64,000 bases of DNA. Origin: Nocardia cyriacigeorgica (GTDB taxonomy: Bacteria > Actinomycetota > Actinomycetes > Mycobacteriales > Mycobacteriaceae). Shown here in pieces: positions 26,753 to 34,669 of the stretch; position 1 is the stretch's first letter, and each line of letters begins with the position of its first letter. Both the position numbers and the translations under genes were made by a program. The DNA lies in assembly GCF_029868385.1 (NCBI RefSeq), contig NZ_JARWNX010000031.1:54661-118660 (forward strand), in the 5' to 3' direction. The notes beneath the pieces are model-generated. The model had not been told where the DNA came from. It was given only the letters and a program-made list of their open reading frames with translations, and searched no databases.

Positions 26753-26781
26753 TTCACGACGGGTAGTTAGGGTGCGGTTCT

Positions 26782-28545
26782 GTGGCGGATGAATCTTCGG
26801 TCGACGAAAAACCTACGGTCGACGATTATGACGATGCGGGCGACGACGTTGCGGCCGGGAGCGCGGCAACAAACGAAGAGGCAGCCTCTTTCGTCGACTT
26901 TCTCGACATAGCCAACCTGATCATGGGCGAGGGTGAGCCTGCGGATATGGAGATACCCAGTCTGCCCACCGTCCCCGCACCCGCCAGCACCGCATCGAAC
27001 CTTCAGGCGTACATAGCGGCCGCGGACAGCTTTCGTACCAGGGCGGACGCGCTCAATAAGTATGCGCAAGGGCAGAAGGTGGTCGCGGCCGACGCCAAGG
27101 AGAACGTGACCAAATTTGGTAGAGAGCACATTCTCGATGTCGTGGACAGGGTCAATCAGGAGGTCATGTACGTTACGGACGGACCGACCTTCATCCAGCA
27201 TGTCGGAGCTTCACTAGAAGCCGTGGATGCGGTTCGTGCGGCCGTACAAGAAAAATCTCGAGAACTATATAATGCCTCGACTGACATAGTCGAAAAAATG
27301 CGGAAAGAAACTGAGGCGGCTCTCAAAAAGCAGAGTGAGGCGCAGTCGAAGGCTCTCGCCGACGCACTCGGGAAGTTCAAAACCCCGTATGTTCCCGGCC
27401 CGTATGTGCCCGGCCAGAACATCCCCGGCCAGAACACCCCCGGCCCGAATAACCCCAACCAATACCCACCAGCCTGGGTGAACGACAACGGTCCGAAGCA
27501 GCCGGGCTCCATAACCGACCCCCAGCGTCCTGGCACGATCAACCCGCCGGGCACCATCACCCCGCCGGATACGAAACCGCCTGTGTCCGGGATCAAACCG
27601 CCGGTTTCCGATATCAAGCCCCCGACCACAACACCCCCTGCCGGCACACCGCCTCGGGTGAATCCGCCGATTTCCTCGCCACCGTCCGGGCTCGGCGGTA
27701 TGCCTGGTATGGGGATGGGAGGAATGCCTGGAATGGGTATGGGCATGCCCGGTATGGGAATGCCCGGAATGGGCATGGGTTTCCCGGGGATGAACGACCA
27801 GATGGCGCGGCGCAACGAGTTGGACCGGGATCTGGCGCGGCGCCGCGAGGAGCTGGATTCACACCGGGACAAGCCGCGCGATATCGTGCCGCCGCGATCT
27901 GCCGCGCAGCAGGTGGCAGCGCAGGCGCCAGGGGCCAACCCCGGCGCCGCGAACGCGCAACATGTGGGCCCGAATCCGAATGTGACCGCAGCGCCCGGCG
28001 CCGGTACACCGCCTCCCGGACAGACGCCGGGTCCGGTTCCGAACGCGGACGGAAAGGTGCAGTTCGATTTCCCCGGTCGTCCGCCATTGATGGTGTCGCC
28101 GGTGGTGCACAGCGGAATGACCGCCGCGGTCGCCAACAAGAAGGGCATCGATGCCAAGGCCGCCTATGCCAATACGGCGGCGAAGTGGAACGACGACAAG
28201 AAGATCGGTATGCGTATCGATCCGAGCAAGTTGAGCGCGGGCGATGTGGTCAGTTGGAAGGACGGCACAGCCATCGTGGTCGTCTGGCCCAAGGGCGAGG
28301 GCGGTGCGGACGCCGCGCCCGCCATCAGTACTGATGCTTCGGCAGGTTCGACGGATACCTTGGAGATCATCGCCAATGGCGAACTGCAAATCGTCACCGG
28401 CGACATGATGAAGGACGACGGGCCATACGGCGCCTTCAACGGCTTCTTCCATCCGAACGGGGTCGATGCGGTGCCGTCCGCGGATGCCGGTGCCGGTGGC
28501 GGGGCGCCCGTCACCGCCGACCAGCAGCCGACTGTGGTGGCGTAA
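26782..28545 (+). CDS. Large Pro/Gly/Met-rich protein with C-terminal GFFHP domain
   Basis: A 587-residue protein: an acidic N-terminus (1-60), a helical, probably coiled-coil region (70-205), a Pro-rich region with PGQN/PGPN and PP repeats (206-305), a PGMGM repeat (about 306-340), a charged helix and a C-terminal domain (about 425-565). The last domain contains GDVVSWKDGTAIVVVW, NGELQIV and GPYGAFNGFFHPNGVD, and is shared with the gene at 36842 (GDVIQWENRTALVV...FQGFFHPTGID). There is no signal peptide or enzymatic motif. A secreted substrate or structural protein of the cluster is my inference. Confidence 0.7.
   Translation: MADESSVDEKPTVDDYDDAGDDVAAGSAATNEEAASFVDFLDIANLIMGEGEPADMEIPSLPTVPAPASTASNLQAYIAAADSFRTRADALNKYAQGQKVVAADAKENVTKFGREHILDVVDRVNQEVMYVTDGPTFIQHVGASLEAVDAVRAAVQEKSRELYNASTDIVEKMRKETEAALKKQSEAQSKALADALGKFKTPYVPGPYVPGQNIPGQNTPGPNNPNQYPPAWVNDNGPKQPGSITDPQRPGTINPPGTITPPDTKPPVSGIKPPVSDIKPPTTTPPAGTPPRVNPPISSPPSGLGGMPGMGMGGMPGMGMGMPGMGMPGMGMGFPGMNDQMARRNELDRDLARRREELDSHRDKPRDIVPPRSAAQQVAAQAPGANPGAANAQHVGPNPNVTAAPGAGTPPPGQTPGPVPNADGKVQFDFPGRPPLMVSPVVHSGMTAAVANKKGIDAKAAYANTAAKWNDDKKIGMRIDPSKLSAGDVVSWKDGTAIVVVWPKGEGGADAAPAISTDASAGSTDTLEIIANGELQIVTGDMMKDDGPYGAFNGFFHPNGVDAVPSADAGAGGGAPVTADQQPTVVA
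27388..27450 (+). repeat. PGQN/PGPN coding repeat
   Basis: In-frame units of about 15 bases encode a series of V/I/T-PG-P/Q segments (VPGPYVPGQNIPGQNTPGPN). This is low-complexity coding sequence, probably an extended linker. Confidence 0.6.
27697..27795 (+). repeat. PGMGM coding repeat
   Basis: About seven imperfect in-frame copies of a unit encoding M-P-G-M-G, with synonymous variation between copies (GGTATG, GGAATG), so the repeat seems kept at protein level. It gives a Met/Gly-rich hydrophobic patch of a kind found again in other proteins of this cluster. Confidence 0.75.
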
Positions 28546-28564
28546 TGGGTGAGAGGAGATATCG

Positions 28565-30091
28565 ATGGCTTTGAATGTCGATCCCGGCGCGCTCGTGGCC
28601 GCGGCCTCCGCGCTGTCGACGGCGGCGGGTGAAACCGCTCGTGCACTGCCGCCCGGTTGGGTGACGCCCGCAGGGGCCGACCCGATTTCCTCCGGGGTTG
28701 TTCCCCGCCTCAATACCCAGGCCGCAGCACTGCTGAACGGGACGATCGATGTGCTGAACGCCGTGGCACGCGAGGCCCACAAGATCGGCACGTCCGCCGC
28801 GAATTACAGCCTCGCCGATGACGACGGTGCACGTGCGATCAACGGATCGGGCGCTGATCTCGTGGCCGATCCAGTGGGCGAGCCGCAACCGTTGCCGCAC
28901 CGGATCCCGCCCGCGCTCACCGCGCCACCATCCGGACCGGTCGACTCCTTGACGTTCGCGCACGGTTTGCGTGCCGGCCCGGGCCCGGGCCCGGCACACG
29001 AATTCGCCAACGCCTTACGCGGTTTCACGCGGGATGTATTCCCGATCGCGAACCAGGTGGTGAACAACGCGTCCTCGGCAATGAGCCACTGGACGCCGGT
29101 GGGTGAGAAGGCCGCCACAAATCTCACTCGATACCAAGGCTGGCTCGACCGTCTGGTGACCGGGATGACGATGCTCGCCGATTCCGTCGACTCATACGGT
29201 CAAGCGTTCCGCAATGCGAAGTCGACCCATCCCACTCCAGAGGAGATCGAGGCCGCTCGTAAGGAATTGCTTGCGGCAATGCGCTCGAAAGACGGAGCCT
29301 GGAAAGCGGCGGCGCTGAAGAAGTTCGAAGACCAGAAAATACAGTCGGCTTGGGCTATCGGGGACTATGAGGCAGCTACGAGCACCCAGGTGCCCAGTGA
29401 GGCGGCCGCAGCTGGTGACGCTGTACAAGGTCAGACTGGTCAGCAGGGCGGACAAGGCTCCGGCGGCGAGGGCTCCGGCAGTGAGATGGATCCCAGCATG
29501 ATGGCGAACATGATGTCCGCGATGATGAACGCGATGTCCTCCATGGGCGGGCTGCCGTTGGACCAGTCGGCGCAGGAATATCTAGACGACTATGCCCTCG
29601 GCGACGAGTTGTACGACGACTACACCGGATTCGGTTCCCCAGGCGGGTTCGGGGGGATGGGGGGAGGCGGTGGCGGATTCGGAAGCGCTGCGGGCGGCGG
29701 CTTCGCCGATTCATCGATGGTCGCGCCGCCGGTGCCGCTGACCCCCGCAGCGGCACCGGCGGGTGCGCAGAGCCTGCCGCGCGCGCCGGTGATCGATGCG
29801 GTGCCTACTGCGTCCTCGGCATCGGGCAACACCGCTGCGCGTGGCGCCGGCATGCCGATGATGCCGATGATGCCGATGGCGCCGGGTGCGGGTGCGGGGG
29901 CCGGGGGCGGAGGTGATGACCGCAATCGCGTCGTCGCCTGGCATCCGGACCGTCTGATGTACGTCGACGACACGCCGCACACCGAGATGGTGATCGGCGA
30001 GCGGCCGACGGTAGCGCCGAGCGTCACACCGCCGACACCGAATTCAGGTGGGGGCAATCAGTATTCGTCACAGTCCGGAGGTTCCGCATGA
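28565..30091 (+). CDS. EspC/PE-like plus helical PPE-like fusion protein
   Basis: A 508-residue protein. Residues 1-95 look like an EspC/PE-type ESX substrate module (LNVDPGALVAAASALSTAAG...) ending in the general secretion signal YxxxD (Y81-S-L-A-D85). A Pro-rich spacer and a second helical region (about 145-245, with HWTPVGEKAATNLTRYQGWL) follow, resembling the long helices of PPE or EspB-type partners. This suggests both halves of a substrate pair in one chain. The C-terminus is Gly/Met-rich (MMANMMSAMMNAM, MPMMPMMPMAP). It starts a four-gene block joined by ATGA and GTGA overlaps with EspL-like and EspH-like genes. Confidence 0.7.
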   Translation: MALNVDPGALVAAASALSTAAGETARALPPGWVTPAGADPISSGVVPRLNTQAAALLNGTIDVLNAVAREAHKIGTSAANYSLADDDGARAINGSGADLVADPVGEPQPLPHRIPPALTAPPSGPVDSLTFAHGLRAGPGPGPAHEFANALRGFTRDVFPIANQVVNNASSAMSHWTPVGEKAATNLTRYQGWLDRLVTGMTMLADSVDSYGQAFRNAKSTHPTPEEIEAARKELLAAMRSKDGAWKAAALKKFEDQKIQSAWAIGDYEAATSTQVPSEAAAAGDAVQGQTGQQGGQGSGGEGSGSEMDPSMMANMMSAMMNAMSSMGGLPLDQSAQEYLDDYALGDELYDDYTGFGSPGGFGGMGGGGGGFGSAAGGGFADSSMVAPPVPLTPAAAPAGAQSLPRAPVIDAVPTASSASGNTAARGAGMPMMPMMPMAPGAGAGAGGGGDDRNRVVAWHPDRLMYVDDTPHTEMVIGERPTVAPSVTPPTPNSGGGNQYSSQSGGSA

Positions 30092-30432
30092 GCGATATCC
30101 ACCCCGATGTGCAGGCCGCACTCGATATGGCGCGCAACCTGCGGCATCGTATTGCCGATATGCGGGAGAAGATCGACGCGATCCGCGCCCGGCGACCGTC
30201 GCCGAGCGGAGCCGTCATTCCCGAGGTGGATGCCATGGGCCGGTTGACCGGGCTCTATCTGGCGCCGGGGACCGTCGACCGGTTCGACAGCGCCGAACTC
30301 ACGCACGAGATCATGGCCGCCATCCGCGACAGCACCGCTGACGCCGGACGGCAGTACCGCATCGTCATGGACGGTCCGCTGGATTCCGATGAGACGGAAG
30401 CGGTTCCCGCCGCGCCGGGGTCGGTGTCGTGA
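30088..30432 (+). CDS. EspL-like YbaB/EbfC family protein
   Basis: A 114-residue protein: an N-terminal amphipathic helix (VQAALDMARNLRHRIADMREKID), a beta hairpin (VDAMGRLTGLYLAPGTV), then a C-terminal helix (LTHEIMAAIRDSTADAGRQYR). This is the YbaB/EbfC nucleoid-associated fold, which in ESX-1 loci is represented by EspL, an accessory needed for substrate stability or regulation. ATGA overlap with the preceding secreted-protein gene and GTGA overlap with the next gene support a role tied to those products. Confidence 0.7.
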   Translation: MSDIHPDVQAALDMARNLRHRIADMREKIDAIRARRPSPSGAVIPEVDAMGRLTGLYLAPGTVDRFDSAELTHEIMAAIRDSTADAGRQYRIVMDGPLDSDETEAVPAAPGSVS

Positions 30433-31169
30433 CGCAAACCGATGCGGTCAGTGCGGGTGAAGCCGTGCGCTGGCTGCACGACGAAGGTCTCAGCCGATTG
30501 GCCGGGACCGCTGGGCATGCCGCGGGTCCGTTCGGCGCCTTCACCGTGGAGGTGTCCACCGGAACCGTGACCGCTCATCCGGTCGCGAGCACCGGAGCGG
30601 GCTCGCAGGTGCTGACCATGTCCGCCGACGAGCTGCCGCCGCCGGGTCAGCCCGCGCACCGATTGGTGGTCGTCGGGATCACCACGGCCCAGGCGATTCT
30701 GGTCGTCGACCTGTCCGCCTATCTCGCGATCGCGATCAGTGCCGACGATCCGGTGGGCGCCGCGCGCTCCTGGGTGATGCAGTTGCTGCTCGATCCGGAG
30801 ATCACGGTGACCACCAACAGCCCCGCCGTCGCCATCGGCGACAGTCCGCGGTGCCGCCGAGGCTTCTTCCCCGGCGGTGGCGCGCCGATCATCCACATCG
30901 ATGATCAGCGCCCGCCCGTCACCACCGTCACCCTGGATGCAGCCGGCGAGTCCGCCGACCGGCTCGAGATGGCACTGGACGGTACCGGCGAGATGTACCT
31001 CGGCACCCGGTGCTGGCCGCTGAGTCTGGTCATGACGATCGACGAGACGACCTGGTCGGCACTGGCCGCCAGTTTGGACGCACCTGCCGAGCCCGGCCCC
31101 AGCACCGCATCGCCCGCCTCGGTGGTGGCCGCAGGCACCGCCGAACGACCCCCGGAGATCAACCGATGA
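30429..31169 (+). CDS. Unknown ESX-cluster accessory protein
   Basis: A 246-residue soluble protein that I do not recognise. It has alternating beta strands and short helices (FTVEVSTGTVTAHPVAS; HRLVVVGITTAQAILVVDLSAYLAI), a central RCRRGFFPGGG turn and a Pro/Ala-rich tail. No membrane segment, signal peptide or catalytic motif is seen. It is translationally coupled on both sides (GTGA upstream, ATGA downstream) between EspL-like and EspH-like genes, so a chaperone or adaptor role for the adjoining substrates is the most economical guess. Confidence 0.55.
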   Translation: MTQTDAVSAGEAVRWLHDEGLSRLAGTAGHAAGPFGAFTVEVSTGTVTAHPVASTGAGSQVLTMSADELPPPGQPAHRLVVVGITTAQAILVVDLSAYLAIAISADDPVGAARSWVMQLLLDPEITVTTNSPAVAIGDSPRCRRGFFPGGGAPIIHIDDQRPPVTTVTLDAAGESADRLEMALDGTGEMYLGTRCWPLSLVMTIDETTWSALAASLDAPAEPGPSTASPASVVAAGTAERPPEINR

Positions 31170-31552
31170 CCCAGCCGAATCCCACCGATCTACATGAGGT
31201 CGACGACTTCGATACGGACGCTTACGATCCCGGCGAGGCCCCGGCCGCTCCCAACTGGCAGAACATGATCTACGAAGTGGTCAATCTCGATCACAGTGTC
31301 GGTGTCGCCTGCAACCGCGACGGCGAGATCGTCGGGCTGCACCTCACCGACGAGGCGCGTGAGAACGGGGACGCGTGGCTGTCGGCGGAAGTGCTGCGGG
31401 TCGCTCGGCTGGCACACCTCAAATCTCGCGTCGGCCTCCGCGCCGAAATGGAGTACAACGGGGCCAGCCCCTACACGGTCGACGCGTTCGATCTGCCCAC
31501 CGAGGCCGCCTATCGCGCTCAGGAGAGCGCCGAGCTGGGTCGTGCGCAATGA
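31166..31552 (+). CDS. EspH-like accessory protein
   Basis: A 128-residue protein with a very acidic N-terminus (EVDDFDTDAYDPGE) followed by VVNLDHSVGVACNRDGEIVGLHLTDEA and a helix with LSAEVLRVARLAHLKSRVG. This matches my memory of mycobacterial EspH in layout and in the pattern NPQGSVSVS...DGRIQHVELTD. EspH is a cytoplasmic accessory of ESX-1 that supports secretion of particular Esp substrates. ATGA overlap with the preceding gene. The start at 31166 is chosen over a longer frame that overlaps the previous gene. Confidence 0.65.
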   Translation: MTQPNPTDLHEVDDFDTDAYDPGEAPAAPNWQNMIYEVVNLDHSVGVACNRDGEIVGLHLTDEARENGDAWLSAEVLRVARLAHLKSRVGLRAEMEYNGASPYTVDAFDLPTEAAYRAQESAELGRAQ

Positions 31553-31585
31553 CACCGGCTCACACTGCCGAGAACAGGAGCCACC

Positions 31586-31894
31586 ATGCTGGACAGGGAT
31601 GACACGCCAGAAGTCCTGCGCCCGGCGGGCGAATACGTCCGCGCCATCACCACGAGTGCGGGCACTACGAGCGCCGCGGTGCGCGGCATGACGCTGCCGT
31701 GCGGCCCCGCGTCGTCGCTCGATCACGCGCTTGTCGGTGAACGCGACTGGATCGCCATGACATTCGGCAACGCTGTCACGACGTGCCTGGCCCGCGTGAA
31801 CCACGCTATCCAGGAGACGCGCGACGGAACCAACGCCCACGATGTGGCCGATATCTTCGGTAGTGCTGACATACGTAAGCACCAGGCGATCTGA
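31586..31894 (+). CDS. EspC-like small ESX substrate
   Basis: A 102-residue helical protein with the length of EspC/EspF-type ESX substrates (about 100 residues). Two helical segments flank the turn around residues 36-45 (MTLPCGPASSL). At the place where EspC carries YxxxD there is H85-D-V-A-D89, so the aromatic residue is replaced by His. GGAG lies just before ATG. It precedes a large protein with a helical N-terminus, in the manner of EspC with EspA or PE with PPE. Confidence 0.55.
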   Translation: MLDRDDTPEVLRPAGEYVRAITTSAGTTSAAVRGMTLPCGPASSLDHALVGERDWIAMTFGNAVTTCLARVNHAIQETRDGTNAHDVADIFGSADIRKHQAI

Positions 31895-31954
31895 GCGTTT
31901 CGGCACGAACATGCCCGGTGACGATGTCCGGCCTGATGCGGAGAGTGGAACGGA

Positions 31955-34597
31955 ATGGAGCCGGAGCGAACCAGCCCCTATTGGGACGCGATCGTCGCCG
32001 ATGACTGGCCTGCGATCTCTCCGGCGGCATGGCATGCTCTGGAGACCCGCGCGCGTTCCGCTGCCGCCGCGCTGAACACCGGTGATGCCGCGAAGGCTCG
32101 CCTGGCCTTCGATCAAGCGGTCCGCTCCAGCGGACGATTGCAGCCGATCAAAGACGAGATGCTGGCTCAGCAGGGCGTACCGCAGGCGTTCGCGGACGCG
32201 CTGATCGCCGCATCCGAGGTCTTCCGGGACTTCGGAGGGCTGGTCTATCGCACCCGCAACCGGATCCTGGACATCGTCGACGATGCCACGGCGCGGATCG
32301 CCGTCATACAGCGGCGCGCCGAAGAAGCCCGTGCCGCAGAGGAATCGGCACCACAGGACACAGCTGACACGATCTCGAACGTGCTTGGTGGGGCGCGCGC
32401 GGATGTCCGTGATGTGGTCGCGGCGGCGCACGCTTCGATCAGTCCGACCGGTCTGCCGTCGCTTGCGGTGATCTCTCAGGTGCTCCGGCAACCGGGCCCA
32501 TGGGAGCCGGGCCGGTCCCGTTCCCGGCCCGAACCGCCGGGACATCGGCCCGCGCAGCCATCCGCCGAGGGTGGTGGCCGTGGCCAGCCCGAGGGCACGC
32601 CATCTCGTGACCCGGTCGGCCCGGATACCCCCGCGCCGCGGCCCGCACCGGTGTCACCGGACGATCGGTTCGAACCGATCGTGGTGCCGGACGAGATGGT
32701 GGATTCGACTTCACCGCCACCTGATGCGCAGACTCCCACCGACGGTGTCGGCGGTCCGACAGACCCCGATTCGGCCGTGCCGGGTGAGCCGGAAGCGACG
32801 GAGTCGCAGCCAGCGCCCGGTCCGCGGGAAACTCGTGACAACGGTCCACTCGCCCCCGACATGGGTGCTGGTGCCGTGCCGCCCGCGCGCGGCGGAGCGG
32901 GTGCTCTGCCGACACCGTGGGGGAGTGTGCCGGCCGAGACAACCAGGGGCGCTGCCGGCGTCGACGTCGGTTCGAGCGGTGTGAGCGACACCGACTCGGG
33001 CGATGGCGATGACACCGACCGGTCGGACCGCGGCGCGGGTCATCTGACGGGCGCGGGTGCACACCGCGGAGCGGAATCGCAACGGACAGACGCCGAATCC
33101 GGACGCCCTGGCGTCGACGACCCCGCACCAGCGGACTCCGCGCCGGGAGCCACCGACCCGCTGATGGATGCGGCTGTGCGCGCTGCTTCGAAAGAAGGGG
33201 CAGGTGCGAACAACTCGGGACCGGATGCGGCGGTGCAAGCCGATGCGATGGCCGGGATGCCTCCGCCGATGATGCCGATGGGTGCCTCACCGCCGGTCTC
33301 CGCCAACGCGCCCGGATCACCACCGGCGGTGACGACGAAGTCGAGTGGGCCGAGCATCGGGCCCGCGGCACCGGCGTCTTCGCCGTCGGCGGCGCCACCT
33401 ACACCACCGACCGCACCCGCGAAGGCGCCCGTGGTGGGTACGCAACCACCGCAGAGCACATCGGCACCGGGCGGCGGCGGGGCTGCTCCACCCGGTGCGC
33501 CCCAGCAGGCGAACCGGGTGAATCCGCAGCCGGAGCCTGTTCCCGGTGATGCGACGCAGCCCGAGGACGTCGTCCGCCATGTCGTCGGGGCCGCGATGGC
33601 TGCTGCCGCGGGGCCCTCGTTCGTGCTCGGTGAGAAGGTCGACGGTGGCCTGGTGCTCGCACGGACCCTGCTGGCCGGTGTGCTCGCGGCCGCGCCGCAG
33701 GTGACCGGGACCGAATCGGCGGTGGCGGTCATGCGGCACTCCGGAGGGGTGAGCGCGTTCCTGACCTCCAACGAAGGCAGGGGGTGGATACCGGCCGGAG
33801 TGTTCGTGCCGCGGGAACTGTCCACACCATGGGTGTGGTCGGTATCGGAGGGTTCCGGGTGGGAGGGCATCTCCGACCCGGCGCGGGTGCTGGCGGAGTT
33901 CGCGCTCGCCTGGGGCCGCAAATCGGGCGCGCACTTGACCGCTCTCGCGTCGTCGCTGCCGATCGACGCGATGCTCCGCGCCCAGTTGGGTGAGGTCGCG
34001 ACCATCGGCTCGGTGGAGCCCTCGCCCGCGATGAATCTGAGCGCACCCGGCCCGCGTCTGATCGATCGGCTGGAGTTGGCCGGATCACCTCGTATGCTGG
34101 CCCGGGTCGCCGAGACACCCGACGACGAGATCCACTCGCGTTGTGTCGATCTCGCGATCGACGCACATCAACGTCTCGCGCGGGCCGGCCTGAGCGGCGG
34201 TGATTCACTCGGGGTGGCCGCTCTGCGCGAGCGCATCCTGCCCGCGATCCGCCAGGGTGGGGACATACCGGAGCAATCATGGAGCGAGCTGCGCGACCTT
34301 GACGATCTGCTGTCGGTCTCGATGGTGTCGCACCGCTTCGATGCGACGCGGGTCGCATTGGGGGAGTTGCGTTCGGAGCAACCGGGTGCGCAGACATCGG
34401 TGTTGCGGGCCATGGTGTTCGAGCGACGGTGCGACGAGCTGGTGCTGCTGCTCAACGGTGAACCGACCCGGCAACGGCTGCGCGACGCGATGTACGCACA
34501 TGCCCAGATCGCCGGACATCCGGCGCTCACCGAGCCCGCCGCGGGTACCGTCCGTCCAGTTCGGCGGCCGTCCGTCACCGCGCCCCGGATGTCCTGA
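31955..34597 (+). CDS. Large effector-like protein A: helical N-terminus, twin C-terminal domain
   Basis: An 880-residue protein. The N-terminal 150 residues are helical (WHALETRARSAAAALNTGDAAKARLAFDQ...), a candidate PPE/EspA-like partner of the small gene upstream. Residues about 180-530 are Pro/Ala/Gly-rich and disordered. The C-terminal domain (about 535-860) includes NEGRGWIPAGVF, PRELSTPWVW, RCVDLAIDAHQRL and MVFERRCDELVLLLNGEPTRQ, and is shared over its whole length with the next gene. No signal peptide or known enzyme motif. The architecture recalls EspK-type ESX proteins. Confidence 0.65.
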   Translation: MEPERTSPYWDAIVADDWPAISPAAWHALETRARSAAAALNTGDAAKARLAFDQAVRSSGRLQPIKDEMLAQQGVPQAFADALIAASEVFRDFGGLVYRTRNRILDIVDDATARIAVIQRRAEEARAAEESAPQDTADTISNVLGGARADVRDVVAAAHASISPTGLPSLAVISQVLRQPGPWEPGRSRSRPEPPGHRPAQPSAEGGGRGQPEGTPSRDPVGPDTPAPRPAPVSPDDRFEPIVVPDEMVDSTSPPPDAQTPTDGVGGPTDPDSAVPGEPEATESQPAPGPRETRDNGPLAPDMGAGAVPPARGGAGALPTPWGSVPAETTRGAAGVDVGSSGVSDTDSGDGDDTDRSDRGAGHLTGAGAHRGAESQRTDAESGRPGVDDPAPADSAPGATDPLMDAAVRAASKEGAGANNSGPDAAVQADAMAGMPPPMMPMGASPPVSANAPGSPPAVTTKSSGPSIGPAAPASSPSAAPPTPPTAPAKAPVVGTQPPQSTSAPGGGGAAPPGAPQQANRVNPQPEPVPGDATQPEDVVRHVVGAAMAAAAGPSFVLGEKVDGGLVLARTLLAGVLAAAPQVTGTESAVAVMRHSGGVSAFLTSNEGRGWIPAGVFVPRELSTPWVWSVSEGSGWEGISDPARVLAEFALAWGRKSGAHLTALASSLPIDAMLRAQLGEVATIGSVEPSPAMNLSAPGPRLIDRLELAGSPRMLARVAETPDDEIHSRCVDLAIDAHQRLARAGLSGGDSLGVAALRERILPAIRQGGDIPEQSWSELRDLDDLLSVSMVSHRFDATRVALGELRSEQPGAQTSVLRAMVFERRCDELVLLLNGEPTRQRLRDAMYAHAQIAGHPALTEPAAGTVRPVRRPSVTAPRMS

Positions 34598-34608
34598 GCG
34601 ACATCGAA

Positions 34609-34624
34609 TTCCCAGCGACGGGAA
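34609..34624. promoter_or_regulatory. TTCCCA-N4-TGGGAA motif, copy 3
   Basis: TTCCCA-GCGA-CGGGAA, one mismatch from the palindrome. GAGAAT follows five bases later, the same spacing as the -10-like hexamer at copy 2. The next start codon is 46 bases downstream. Confidence 0.55.
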
Positions 34625-34669
34625 GCCCGGAGAATGAAACGGTCGGTGGTGTGGAAGGAGTGATCGAGC

